Positions 44,778 to 53,828 are shown, numbered from the stretch's first letter. The stretch: DNA of 64,000 nucleotides from Candidatus Abyssobacteria bacterium SURF_5 (GCA_003598085.1 QZKU01000019.1:13394-77393), one strand, 5' to 3'. Translations and numbers: made by a program. The notes: generated by a model not told the origin, from the sequence alone.

Positions 44778-46066
44778 TCGCCGGTATCGGTCCGAGTGAA
44801 ATAGTTCGAAAGAAGAAAGAGTATCTCATCCCCTGCGTCTATCATTTCTACAAGGAGCCAATGCAACTTGTCCGGGGCAAGGGTCAGTACCTGTTCGACC
44901 ACACGGGAAAGCAGTATCTCGACTGCTATTCGGGTGTGTCAGTCGTCAACGCCGGCCACTGCCATCCCTATATTGTGGACCGCATCTGCGAACAGGTGAG
45001 GACGCTGCAGCACACCACAACGATCTATCTTACGCAGCCGATCGTAGACCTCGCGGAACGGCTGGCTGCGATCATGCCGGGTGACATCAAGAAGAGTTTC
45101 TTTTGCGCAAGCGGCTCGGAAGCCAATGAAGGCGCCGCGTTGTTGGCGCAGATTTATACCGGTCGGAGCGAAATGCTGGCGTTGCGCCACGGCCTCCACG
45201 GGCGGACGAAGCTCACGATGAGCCTCACCGGCCTGTCATTCTGGCGTACGGATCCTGCGCCGGTAGGCGGCATTACTCATGTGGCCGGCCCGTACTGTTA
45301 TCGCTGTCCGCTGGGTCTTTCGGTTGAATCATGCGAGATCGAGTGTGCGCTGGAGGTCAAGGCGGCCATAACGACGAGCACTTCCGGCCGCGTGGCGGCA
45401 TTCTTTGCTGAGCCTATTCAAGGCAACGGCGGCATAATCACTCCTCCGCCGGGTTATTTCGAGCGAGTGAGGGAAATACTCGATCATTATGAAATCCTTT
45501 TTGTTTCCGACGAGGTGCAAACCGGTTATGGTCGAACGGGTAAGATGTTCGGCTGCCAGCATTACGATATCATGCCCGACATCGTCACCTCCGCGAAGGC
45601 GTTGGCTAATGGAACCCCCATCGGCGCGTTTTCGACGACCGATTCCATAGCGGCTTGCTTTACACGTCCCAGCGCATCAACCCTTGGCGGAAATCCCGTC
45701 TCCAGCACTGCAGCCCTCGCCACGCTGGACGTAATTGAGGACGAAGGATTGGTATCAAGAGCGGAATTTCTGGGAGGGGTACTGAAACAAAGGTTCCTGG
45801 AACTGCAGGACCGGCACCGCTTGATAGGCGATGTCCGAGGCAAGGGATTAATGCTCGGGATCGAGCTTGTTGGGGAGGAAAAGGCTCCGGCCGCTGAAGA
45901 TACCGATCATATTCTGGAATTACTGAAAAACGCCGGTGTGCTTGCCGGCAAAACAGGCGCCGCAAGAAACGTGCTCACTTTCCAACCTCCGCTCGTGATC
46001 GAGGAAGAAGACATCGATCGGTTGACTGAGGCACTGGAAAGCGTCTTCTCGTTTGTGGAACCTTGA
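44759..46066 (+). CDS. Class III aminotransferase
   Basis: 435 residues, GTG start behind AAGGAGG. GSEANEGAALLA is the PLP phosphate region, VSDEVQTGYGRTG contains Asp251, and TSAKALANG holds the Schiff-base Lys280. The pattern is close to alanine-glyoxylate aminotransferase 2 and 4-aminobutyrate types, which move an omega-amino or alanine amine to a keto acid. A Cys-rich insert (CYRCPLGLSVESCEIEC, about 180-196) is unusual and could bind metal. Placement between a U32 protein and an SCP2 protein gives no direct substrate hint. Confidence 0.9.
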   Translation: MHRDTIVAGIGPSEIVRKKKEYLIPCVYHFYKEPMQLVRGKGQYLFDHTGKQYLDCYSGVSVVNAGHCHPYIVDRICEQVRTLQHTTTIYLTQPIVDLAERLAAIMPGDIKKSFFCASGSEANEGAALLAQIYTGRSEMLALRHGLHGRTKLTMSLTGLSFWRTDPAPVGGITHVAGPYCYRCPLGLSVESCEIECALEVKAAITTSTSGRVAAFFAEPIQGNGGIITPPPGYFERVREILDHYEILFVSDEVQTGYGRTGKMFGCQHYDIMPDIVTSAKALANGTPIGAFSTTDSIAACFTRPSASTLGGNPVSSTAALATLDVIEDEGLVSRAEFLGGVLKQRFLELQDRHRLIGDVRGKGLMLGIELVGEEKAPAAEDTDHILELLKNAGVLAGKTGAARNVLTFQPPLVIEEEDIDRLTEALESVFSFVEP

Positions 46067-46080
46067 AAGGAGAGATCGAA

Positions 46081-46509
46081 ATGGATTCTGTACACGAAAG
46101 GACTTCATCCGACACAATCTCAGCCGGGCTGCCCGATACGGTTACCGACAGCCGCGAATACTTCAATGAATTCCTGCCGCAATTGATCCGGCAAAAGGAG
46201 GACATCACGATCGGCAATACGAACTTTACATGCATGTTCCGCATCGAGGGAGAGAAGGGAGGCAACTGGCTCTTCGAAATCAAGAAAGGCAAGATCAAGC
46301 CCCCGGTTCCCTGCGGCGAAGTCGAAGCGCCCTGTGTCATCACGATGGACAACGCCACGCTGATGCAGATCATAACCGCAAAGGTGCAGCCCGCTCATGC
46401 ATTCTTCCGGGGGCACGTCAAGGTCAAGGGCGGAATGCAAATGCTGATAAAGTTGTCCACTCTCCTTCCGATTTATTTTCGCAAACATACTTTACGGCCC
46501 AAAAGGTAG
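46081..46509 (+). CDS. SCP2 sterol-carrier-domain protein (third in window)
   Basis: 142 residues from ATG 46081 (AAAGGAGAGATCGAA upstream; the TTG 18 bp earlier is rejected). Residues about 35-140 form an SCP2 domain: FMCMFR-type start TNFTCMFRIEGEKGGNWLFE, APCVITMDNATLMQIITAK, HAFFRGHVKVKGGMQMLIKL. It lies 14 bp from the aminotransferase and 15 bp from the RND gene, so it is likely to carry a lipid for the exporter or the adjacent enzymes. It shares its domain with the two SCP2 genes at 31550 and 33673. Confidence 0.85.
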   Translation: MDSVHERTSSDTISAGLPDTVTDSREYFNEFLPQLIRQKEDITIGNTNFTCMFRIEGEKGGNWLFEIKKGKIKPPVPCGEVEAPCVITMDNATLMQIITAKVQPAHAFFRGHVKVKGGMQMLIKLSTLLPIYFRKHTLRPKR

Positions 46510-46524
46510 GAACGGTCTCCGCTC

Positions 46525-48771
46525 ATGTTCGTTCTTTACAGCCGCCTCATTACTTGTCACTCCCGCAAAATCCTTCGGGCGCTGACATGCATTACCATTG
46601 TCATGGGAATTTTCGTTTTCAGGCTTGAGACGAATAATTCGATTGAGACGTGGTTGCTCGATGACGACCCGCGGCGGCTTTCCTACGAGAAATTTGTGGA
46701 GATGTTTGGTACCGAAGAGTTCGTGCTGGTGGTCTACTCGGATACCGACCTGTTTTCGAGAGAATCGTTCCAGTTGAATTATCAGATTTCCGAGAAAGTC
46801 GAAAGCATCGAAGGGGTTGCTCGGGTTTGGAGTCTCTCCGAAGTTTATCGGAACATCGTATCGCGGCTGCCCGTCGGGGCAGCGCTGCCGCTGCATCGAT
46901 TCAAAGAGGGAGTCCTGGGACATCCGCTGTTTACGGGAAACTTGATCTCCGACGACGGCGTGACAACCGCGATCGTGGCGGTGCTGACGCCCGACGGGAC
47001 GAAGGACCGAAACGGGACGGTGCGCGCGATACGACAAGCGGCGGCAGAGGTTTGTCCGGACAAGGATCTGCGGTTTGCCGGGCCGCCCGTCATGAGCGCC
47101 GAACTCGACCGCATTGCGCGACGCGACCCGCGTGTCTTCACTCCATTGGTGGTGATCATGGCGGCGGGTATCCTGCTCGCCATGTTTCATCGCCCGGCAG
47201 GCGTCAGGATCCCTCTTGCGGTCGCGGGCATGAGCATTGTCTGGTCGCTCGGAATCTTTTCGCTGATAAGCGGCACAATGAACATGGTGCTCGCCGTCAT
47301 GCCGCCGTTGGTTCTCGTGGCCGCCGTCGGAGATTCCATTCACCTGCTTTGCCGCTACCGGCATCATATCCGAAGCAAACCGCCCGAAAGAGCAGTGGTT
47401 GAGGCGGTAAGAGATGTATGGAGGCCGTGCCTGATGACAAGCCTCACAACTGCGGTCGGCTTCGGGTCGCTTGCTGTAAGCCATTTCTCGCCGGTCAGAA
47501 GCTTTGGCCTGGTTTCGATGCTCGGGATCGCATTCGCCTTTGTCATAACTATGTTGCTGGCTCCCGCTTCAATAGCGTTTAAGCGCGGGGCCGGGTTATC
47601 CGCCGCCTCCGAGGATGTTAGTCCTCTGAATAAGATTCTGTCCTTTATAAAGACGGTAAACGCCAGGCGGCCGGTATGGATTCTGTCCGCTTTCGCCTTG
47701 TTGAGCATCGTCGGCCTCCTGGGTATAATTCGGCTGAATGTGGAGGCAAATACTCTAAAGTTTTTTCCCGCCGACGGCGAAATCAGGCGGACATACAAGT
47801 TCATTGAAGAAAACCTGACGGGACTCAGTCCATTCGAGATATTGTTGCGGGGGGACGAACTGGGGGAACCCGCAACGCTGGCTGCGATCGATCGCATCCA
47901 AGCCTATCTTGCCGAACAACCTCACATCACCCATTCCTTTTCCGTCCGCTCCTTGCAGGCTGGTTTTGCGACCCCTCACGCACTTGCTCCCGCATCGGAA
48001 GGTCTGCGGATCGCGGCGCTCTTTAAAGACCTTGAGGATTCTTTCATCAATCGGGAGCGCAGCGCGACTCACATCTCAGGCCGCGGCCTCACAATGAATT
48101 CCATCCTTTACGAGCGCGCCATGGACGACATTCAGTCGTTCGTGAACGCGGTCTTGCCCGAGGGGATCACCGCAGAGTTGACAGGGGTCGTCCCGCTGAT
48201 CGCTTCAATGGACAGATACCTCCTCGTGACCTTCATGAAGAGTTTTGCAATGGCCTTGCTGATTATCGGCGTGATCATGTCATTAAACTTCCGGTCGATC
48301 CGCTTCGGACTGCTCAGCATGATACCGAATGCGATCCCCATCGTTGCCGTTCTCGGCCTCATGGGGTTCTTGGCGATCGACCTCAGTCCGGCGACGGTGA
48401 CAGTCGCCTCCGTTTCCCTCGGCCTTGTTGTGGACGACACTATTCATTACATGCATCGATACTTCCGTTATCTGGAGAACGGAAGTGCGCCTTCGGCGGC
48501 AGCCGCCATGGCCACAGCCACGGTGGGCGCCCCCGCGATTTACACTACATTGGTATTGGGGGCCGGCTTCATTGTGATGGTTGTTTCCGACTTTGGGCCG
48601 ACCAGGCTTTTCGGGCTTCTTTCGGTTTTCAGCATAATGCTCGCCCTGCTATGCGATCTGTTTCTGCTGCCCGTACTGCTGGTGAGGTTTACGCCGGTGA
48701 CGCCTCTGGAGCCGAAACCCGCTCTGGTAGTCAGCACGCATGCGTTGGAGGAATATCAGGATGCTTCTTGA
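46525..48771 (+). CDS. RND-superfamily (MMPL/HAE3-type) lipid exporter
   Basis: 748 residues with about 12 transmembrane helices in two six-helix halves. Each half has a large outer loop (about 40-200 and 410-540) after the first helix. LVAAVGDSIHLLCRYRHH and LGLVVDDTIHYMHRYFRYLE are the paired helix-4 signatures with the acidic residue used for proton relay. The size and domain plan match HAE3/MMPL/HpnN proteins, which move hopanoids, sterols or other lipids to the outer membrane. The downstream start lies inside its 3' end (11-bp overlap). Confidence 0.9.
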   Translation: MFVLYSRLITCHSRKILRALTCITIVMGIFVFRLETNNSIETWLLDDDPRRLSYEKFVEMFGTEEFVLVVYSDTDLFSRESFQLNYQISEKVESIEGVARVWSLSEVYRNIVSRLPVGAALPLHRFKEGVLGHPLFTGNLISDDGVTTAIVAVLTPDGTKDRNGTVRAIRQAAAEVCPDKDLRFAGPPVMSAELDRIARRDPRVFTPLVVIMAAGILLAMFHRPAGVRIPLAVAGMSIVWSLGIFSLISGTMNMVLAVMPPLVLVAAVGDSIHLLCRYRHHIRSKPPERAVVEAVRDVWRPCLMTSLTTAVGFGSLAVSHFSPVRSFGLVSMLGIAFAFVITMLLAPASIAFKRGAGLSAASEDVSPLNKILSFIKTVNARRPVWILSAFALLSIVGLLGIIRLNVEANTLKFFPADGEIRRTYKFIEENLTGLSPFEILLRGDELGEPATLAAIDRIQAYLAEQPHITHSFSVRSLQAGFATPHALAPASEGLRIAALFKDLEDSFINRERSATHISGRGLTMNSILYERAMDDIQSFVNAVLPEGITAELTGVVPLIASMDRYLLVTFMKSFAMALLIIGVIMSLNFRSIRFGLLSMIPNAIPIVAVLGLMGFLAIDLSPATVTVASVSLGLVVDDTIHYMHRYFRYLENGSAPSAAAAMATATVGAPAIYTTLVLGAGFIVMVVSDFGPTRLFGLLSVFSIMLALLCDLFLLPVLLVRFTPVTPLEPKPALVVSTHALEEYQDAS

Positions 48772-49459
48772 GGAAGGCGTTACTTTCATGAGGGATTGGT
48801 TTCATTTGCGAGGCAGACTTTATTACGATGAGAGCCTCATTCCCACACGGGCCGTACTCCTCTGTTCTCCGCACCCCCATCTGGGAGGGGACATGGAGAA
48901 CAACGTGATTGTCCATATTGCGCGCACCCTCAGTGCGCACGGATGCGCAGTCATGACTTTCGATTATGCGGGAGTCGGCAACAGCGACGGCCCCTGGACA
49001 GATGAAATGGAGCAATTTGAGTTCTGGGAGTCGATCATGGATTCCGAGGACTACGGAATTGTGGTCCCCGATGCCGAGGCGGCCTTCGATCACCTGCTGA
49101 AGTGTCTGCCGTCACAGCCGCACGTTGTTTTGGTCGGCGGATATTCGTTCGGGGCTGTCACGGCTCTCCGCGTTGCCTGTTCACGAAAGGTGGACGGAGC
49201 CTTCGGGATATCGCCGCCGGTCGGCGAGTATGACCTGAGTTTCGTTGAGTCAATCGAGTGCCCGAAATACTTCATTTCATCCGATCAGGACCTTGCGTGC
49301 GATATAGGTGAAATAAAAGCGTTCTGCGAGCGGATCAATTCGAGCGAGAGGCTTTCGATCATACCCGGTGGGGATCATTTCTTCGTGGGACAGGAATTCC
49401 GCCTCTGTTCGGTTCTCATGGATCATCTGAAGCCGCATTTTGGCCTCAGCCCCGCTTAG
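48761..49459 (+). CDS. Alpha/beta hydrolase
   Basis: 232 residues from ATG 48761, placed by GGAGG 9 bp upstream. LLCSPHPHLGGDMENNV is the oxyanion region, VLVGGYSFGAVTAL the nucleophile elbow (GxSxG). FISSDQDLAC provides the acid and IPGGDHFFVGQE the histidine, completing the triad. The HPHxGG opening is typical of small YsgA/DLH-like hydrolases acting on esters. Last gene of the nine-gene run; probably cleaves an acyl ester or lipid related to the upstream enzymes. Its end faces the convergent regulator gene 20 bp away. Confidence 0.87.
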   Translation: MLLEEGVTFMRDWFHLRGRLYYDESLIPTRAVLLCSPHPHLGGDMENNVIVHIARTLSAHGCAVMTFDYAGVGNSDGPWTDEMEQFEFWESIMDSEDYGIVVPDAEAAFDHLLKCLPSQPHVVLVGGYSFGAVTALRVACSRKVDGAFGISPPVGEYDLSFVESIECPKYFISSDQDLACDIGEIKAFCERINSSERLSIIPGGDHFFVGQEFRLCSVLMDHLKPHFGLSPA

Positions 49460-49479
49460 ATGCCGGAATCGACCGGGAT

Positions 49480-50829
49480 TCACACCCTCAGATTCAGCGA
49501 CTCGATCTTGTTATACATGGTCTTGAGGCTGATGCCCAAAGTCTTGGCGGCCTGGCTCTTGTTGCCGCCGTGGTGGCGGAGGACGCGAAGAATGTGCCGC
49601 CTCTCGATCTCGCTGAGCGGCAGCGTTTCCAGTTCCCCGTCATCTTCACCCGATTGCTCCGGGGTCAAGGCCAGGTCTTCAGGCCTTATCTGAGGGCCGT
49701 CCGATAACAGGCACGCCCTCTCGATCACGTTCTTCAATTCACGGACGTTTCCCGGCCAATGATGACGTTTGAGCACCTGAATCGTTTCGGGGAGCAACGT
49801 TTTCTTTTCAGCTTGATAGGCCGTCTGATTCAGGAAATGTTCGGCGAGGAGGGGGATGTCGGCGGGCCGCTCCCTCAGCGGCGGCATCTCGATAGTCACT
49901 ACGTTCAGTCTGAATAGAAGGTCTTCGCGAAATCGATTCTGCTGCACTCTTTCCGTCAGGTTCTGGTTTGTGGCCGAAATGACGCGGACATTCACCCTGT
50001 GAACAGTATTGCTTCCAACCCGCCGGATTTCGCCCGATTGCAGCACTCTCAACAGGCTTACTTGCACTGATGAGCTTGTTTCAGAAACCTCATCCAGCAT
50101 AAGAGTACCGCCGTCGGCGGCCTCGAAGAGACCGGGCTTGCTTTGCACCGCCCCGGTAAAAGCCCCCTTCTCATGGCCGAACAGCTCGCTCGCCAGCAGT
50201 TGCTCCTGCAGCAACCCGCAGTTGACGGCCAAAAAGGCCTGGTCATGCCGGCGACTTCTGGTATGGATCATCCTGGCGATCAGCTCCTTCCCCGTACCGC
50301 TCTCTCCTTGAAGCAATACCGGTGCGTCCGACGGCGCGATCTTATCGACCACGCTCAGCACATCGTTAATTGCTTTCGATTTCCCAATGAACGTCTCGGA
50401 CCAGCGGGGGGACACAAGATCGCGAAGCACAATGTTCTGCGTGTGCATGACCTTTTTTTCATACGCTTTTTGCAGGACGATTTCAAGCTTCTTGAGCTTA
50501 CAGGGCTTCGTGAGGAAATCGTAAGCTCCCAGTTTCATCGCCTCGGTGGCGCGGTCGATCGTGCCGTGCCCGGTCAGCATGATTATCTCTGAAAGGCTTC
50601 CCATTTTCTTGACAGCTTCAAGAACCTGCATGCCGTCCATTTCGTTCATCTTGATGTCGAGGAGTATGACATCAAACTCTCTGTTTCGCAGCTCGGCCAG
50701 GGCACCGCTGCCGCTCATCCGCGTGACGACCCGATGGCCGATCCGTTCGAGTTCACCCCCCAGCAAATTGCAGATTTGTGGATCGTCGTCGACGAGAAGA
50801 ATTTCTATGGGCGTTTTTGCATTTTCCAT
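49480..50829 (-). CDS. Sigma-54-dependent response regulator (NtrC family)
   Basis: 449 residues. Receiver (1-120) with Asp58 in DVILLDIKMNEMDG. AAA+ domain with GESGTGKE and GAFTGA; a Fis HTH ends the protein (GGNKSQAAKTLGISLKTMYN). It should activate sigma-54 promoters once phosphorylated. It lies 9 bp after the kinase gene on the same strand and convergent to the nine-gene operon, which makes that operon a candidate target. Confidence 0.95.
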   Translation of the reverse strand: MENAKTPIEILLVDDDPQICNLLGGELERIGHRVVTRMSGSGALAELRNREFDVILLDIKMNEMDGMQVLEAVKKMGSLSEIIMLTGHGTIDRATEAMKLGAYDFLTKPCKLKKLEIVLQKAYEKKVMHTQNIVLRDLVSPRWSETFIGKSKAINDVLSVVDKIAPSDAPVLLQGESGTGKELIARMIHTRSRRHDQAFLAVNCGLLQEQLLASELFGHEKGAFTGAVQSKPGLFEAADGGTLMLDEVSETSSSVQVSLLRVLQSGEIRRVGSNTVHRVNVRVISATNQNLTERVQQNRFREDLLFRLNVVTIEMPPLRERPADIPLLAEHFLNQTAYQAEKKTLLPETIQVLKRHHWPGNVRELKNVIERACLLSDGPQIRPEDLALTPEQSGEDDGELETLPLSEIERRHILRVLRHHGGNKSQAAKTLGISLKTMYNKIESLNLRV

Positions 50830-50838
50830 GGTCGTCCG

Positions 50839-52734
50839 TTATCTGTCCGGCAGCCTGATCGACACGCTTGTCCCTCGGTCCTTCCCCGGGCTGCTGACCC
50901 TTATTTCCCCTTTGTGTTTTTGTATGATTCCATAGCAGACGGCCAGGCCGAGGCCAGTGCCGCGCCCGACGGGTTTCGTCGTATAGAACGGTTCAAAAAT
51001 ATTATTCAGATTCTCGGGCAGTATTCCTTTTCCGTTATCAACTATTTCTGTCACAACCGAATCCCTTTCCTTGAGAACAGACACCTCGATCCTGCCTCCG
51101 TCGGGAACGGCGTCCAGCGAGTTACACAGGACATTGAAGACGACCTGTTTCAGGCGAATCGCATCGCCGATCAGATATGCCTTATCTCGGTGCAGGTTTT
51201 TCTGTATGACCACTCTTTTCTTCTTCAGTCTGAAGTCGAGCAGTTCCAGCGTAGAGGTGACGACTTCGTTCATGTCGCATAATTCCCTGTCGGTATCGCT
51301 CTCCCGCGAGAAATCGAGCAGTCCTTGTGTGATGGCCTTGCAACGGTACACTTCGGCCAGAATTGTCTTGAGATAGCGGCATACTTCATCCTTCTGAGCA
51401 TATGAGTTCAACTGATTGGCGGCAGCCTCCGCAGCGTACGCTACGCCGGAAAGGGGATTGTTGATCTCGTGCGCAATGCCGGCCGCCAGCGTGCCGATGG
51501 CCGCCAGCTTGCTCGATTGAAGGAGTTGTTGCTCCATTATCCTTTTTTCCGTTACATCTTTGATGTATTCAATCACCATTTCCGGAGGTCGGCCATTCTG
51601 GGAAAGGGGAAATGTACGGATTTCCACTTGCAGCTTTTGCCCGTGGATGTGCCATATCATTTCAGCGGCGCTGCTCTGTCCTGTATTGAAGGTTTGCGCC
51701 GCCGGGCATCGCTCGCAGATCGTATCGCGCCCGGCGCATGTCTTATAGCAGTGGGATTGCGGCGCGTCTTCCGAAAGACGGATCAAATTTCGCAGGCCTG
51801 AATTTGTGTTTACAACCTTGAACTGCCGGTCGATTACTGATATGCCGTCCGTTATTCCATTGAAAAGCTGCTGCAAATGTTCGTTTGCCTTCTTCAGTTC
51901 CTCGGTCCGCTCCTGAACAAGGTCTTCCAGTTTCTCATACAGTTCCTTTAGATTCATCGCCATCGTCTGAAGCGACCGATCCAGGTCTCCGATCTCATCC
52001 CTTGAAGAGACGGTTTTGGGATAATCAAAATTTCCCTTTCCTATCTGAGCAGAGCGATTTCTCAAATCGATTATGGGAGTTGCAATCGATTTCGAGAACA
52101 CGATGCTGCAGGCAAGCCCGACCAGCAACATACCCGCGACACTGAACATCAGGATGCGATCTGAAAGTTGTTCTTCTCTGCGCGCGATTCCGATCGATCG
52201 CTCAAGTTCGTCCTGGGCGGTTGAGCGAAATTGCTTCAGGTCCTCTATCACTGTTTGAGACTGCTCCGTCAGTTCCTGAAAAAGGTGAATGGCCCGCTCA
52301 TTGGCCCTCAAATCTTCCAGTGTCAATATCTCCTCCAAAACCGATTCGATTTCGGAGAAGTCCTTCTTGAAAGAATTAATCCAGGCAAGTTCTTGCTCCC
52401 GATGCAACTTTTCCTCACGGATTTCCTCTTCCCTCACCACCTGAAGCTGCTCCAGCTGTTCCACCTGCTGAACGGTCGAACGTACTTTGCGGAGAAGCAT
52501 GCCTCTCTCATTGTCATCACCTGAAATGAAATATCCAGCCAGATCCTTGACGCAACCGTCAATGGAAAGTTGGATCTCATTAACCAGCCTTATCTCAGTC
52601 CATTCCTCGCGGATTTTCGCGTTGGCCCGTTTGACCTTGTCGAGACGATATTCGGCGACTACGTACCCGGCCACCAGCAGGAGCATGAGGATCAAAAAAC
52701 CAAGAAGAAGTTTCGTGCGTATTGTCAATTTCAT
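50839..52734 (-). CDS. Sensor histidine kinase with HAMP and Cys-rich PAS
   Basis: 631 residues: TM1 (8-28), a periplasmic helical domain of about 165 residues, TM2 (about 194-214), HAMP (to about 268), PAS (about 285-395), HisKA with His422 in AAGIAHEINNPLSGVAYA, and ATPase with VDNGKGILPENL and GTGLGLAVCYG. The PAS domain contains CYKTCAGRDTICERCP (Cys330-area to Cys343), a spacing seen in PAS domains suspected of binding metal or reacting to redox state. With the regulator 9 bp downstream it forms a cognate pair beside the multihaem operon, so a redox or envelope signal is likely. Confidence 0.92.
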   Translation of the reverse strand: MKLTIRTKLLLGFLILMLLLVAGYVVAEYRLDKVKRANAKIREEWTEIRLVNEIQLSIDGCVKDLAGYFISGDDNERGMLLRKVRSTVQQVEQLEQLQVVREEEIREEKLHREQELAWINSFKKDFSEIESVLEEILTLEDLRANERAIHLFQELTEQSQTVIEDLKQFRSTAQDELERSIGIARREEQLSDRILMFSVAGMLLVGLACSIVFSKSIATPIIDLRNRSAQIGKGNFDYPKTVSSRDEIGDLDRSLQTMAMNLKELYEKLEDLVQERTEELKKANEHLQQLFNGITDGISVIDRQFKVVNTNSGLRNLIRLSEDAPQSHCYKTCAGRDTICERCPAAQTFNTGQSSAAEMIWHIHGQKLQVEIRTFPLSQNGRPPEMVIEYIKDVTEKRIMEQQLLQSSKLAAIGTLAAGIAHEINNPLSGVAYAAEAAANQLNSYAQKDEVCRYLKTILAEVYRCKAITQGLLDFSRESDTDRELCDMNEVVTSTLELLDFRLKKKRVVIQKNLHRDKAYLIGDAIRLKQVVFNVLCNSLDAVPDGGRIEVSVLKERDSVVTEIVDNGKGILPENLNNIFEPFYTTKPVGRGTGLGLAVCYGIIQKHKGEIRVSSPGKDRGTSVSIRLPDR

Positions 52735-52760
52735 TGCTGTGCCATGTTCAATCCCAAAAT

Positions 52761-52789
52761 TCTATAAGTGCTTACTTAAAATCATACAA
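52761..52789 (-). promoter_or_regulatory. Promoter of the kinase/regulator pair
   Basis: Minus-strand TTGTAT (52789-52784), 17-bp spacer, TATAGA (52766-52761), 27 bp before the kinase start. The rest of the 52735-53033 gap shows nothing else I can support. Confidence 0.5.
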
Positions 52790-53033
52790 CCCGCGGAGTC
52801 GGTATGGCAAGTGCTGCATATTTGCAGAAAGTTGCGGTATGCCTCTGATGGATTTTTGGGTTGGAAATGCTTACCTCTTGACGCTGGAGTGGAAACCGAT
52901 GGATGCAGAGCCCGGATTCTTGACTGCCAAAGGAATTACCTATTCTCCTCGAAAATTGCCAAAAGCATTCTTTTCCCTTTGCAATCGGCTAATCTGCCGG
53001 AACTAGTGCATTCGCAAATCAAAATTCCAATAC

Positions 53034-53459
53034 TCAGGGTCTCAGACTCAGGTGCGCCACCATATCCTGAACTGAATTCAACTCAAAAACCTCCGTATCC
53101 TGGCCGAATTTAACTTCGCACCCCGTCTCTTTCTTGATGATCCCTTCGATATCGGACAGGCTGCTATGCTCCGGATCGAACCTCACCTGTCGTACATTGT
53201 CCATTTCCGGCGCCTCCCAAGACCCTCTCGCCGTTCCCGGCAGATAAATCGCCCCGGTCGAGAAGTCGATGGCAAAGGCGATGAGGCCCGGAATGACAAA
53301 AAGCAATAATCCGACGCCGTCCAAAATCGCTACCCCGGGATCTATCCGCCCGCTTCTTTGCCCCCTTCGCTCCGGATACAGAAGCGTTCCGCAACCGAAC
53401 TGAAAAATTAATGCGACCGTGATCAAAAAATAGAGATTTTTCCAGAGACCTTTTAACAT
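53034..53459 (-). CDS. Small predicted lipoprotein, unknown
   Basis: 141 residues from ATG 53459 (GGGAGAAG site). A signal segment ends LIFQFGCGT with a lipobox Cys near residue 23. The conserved-looking stretch YPERRGQRSGRIDPGVAILD leads to a hydrophobic helix (GVGLLLFVIPGLIAFAIDF), so the protein crosses or lies in a membrane after the lipid anchor. It resembles the small YceK/RGQ-type lipoproteins, whose role is unknown. The C-terminal 60 residues are soluble. An in-frame upstream extension to 53729 is not supported by codon pattern or ribosome site. Confidence 0.72.
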   Translation of the reverse strand: MLKGLWKNLYFLITVALIFQFGCGTLLYPERRGQRSGRIDPGVAILDGVGLLLFVIPGLIAFAIDFSTGAIYLPGTARGSWEAPEMDNVRQVRFDPEHSSLSDIEGIIKKETGCEVKFGQDTEVFELNSVQDMVAHLSLRP

Positions 53460-53575
53460 GGCATTTCTTCTCCCGTTCCTCTCCCCTGGCTGCTCAAAAA
53501 CACCTTTGCCCATATGATCTTGCGACACCGGGAATCCTTGCCAATTCTGCATGCAATTTCGCTGCCATTCCAACA

Positions 53576-53605
53576 ATTGTAATATAGCGCTGCCGCGAAG
53601 TTCAA
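53576..53605 (-). promoter_or_regulatory. Candidate promoter of the small lipoprotein gene
   Basis: Minus-strand TTGAAC (53605-53600), 18-bp spacer, TACAAT (53581-53576), about 115 bp upstream of the start. Confidence 0.45.
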
Positions 53606-53708
53606 TCCCTTCGCCTTCTCCGTTGCTACAAAAGAAAATTATTTCCTCAGGAGAAAGAACGAATGCCGGAGGCTCATGAGCCCGGGCCGTTGTATACTTG
53701 CGGGAAAC

Positions 53709-53737
53709 TTGACAAAGCCGTTCAGGCATGATATAGT
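53709..53737 (+). promoter_or_regulatory. Strong sigma-70 promoter of the cold-shock gene
   Basis: Perfect TTGACA (53709-53714), 17-bp spacer, TATAGT (53732-53737). Transcription would start near 53744 and run about 135 nt before the cold-shock start codon. Confidence 0.75.
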
Positions 53738-53742
53738 TCTGG

Positions 53743-53828
53743 AAGAGTAAGACTCTTGGAAGCGAAAACGAGTTAGAAAAATTCGGTTTGATCCGTAAGA
53801 GTTTTGGTGACTCTTGCGGGTTTTTTTT
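53743..53828 (+). promoter_or_regulatory. Attenuator-like leader with intrinsic terminator upstream of the cold-shock gene
   Basis: Four short arms alternate: AAGAGT (53743), ACTCTT (53752), AAGAGT (53797), ACTCTT (53810). Arms 1-2 form a small hairpin; arms 3-4 extend to a 10-bp stem CCGTAAGAGT/ACTCTTGCGG (53793-53819) followed by T8, an intrinsic terminator. Pairing of arms 2 and 3 would instead prevent it. The placement between a strong promoter and the cold-shock ribosome site suggests conditional termination, or a short leader RNA. Confidence 0.65.

Noticed and set aside
46492-47484. 330-residue minus-strand frame inside the RND gene
   Set aside because: Antisense to a transporter with paired RND signatures; no recognisable domain.
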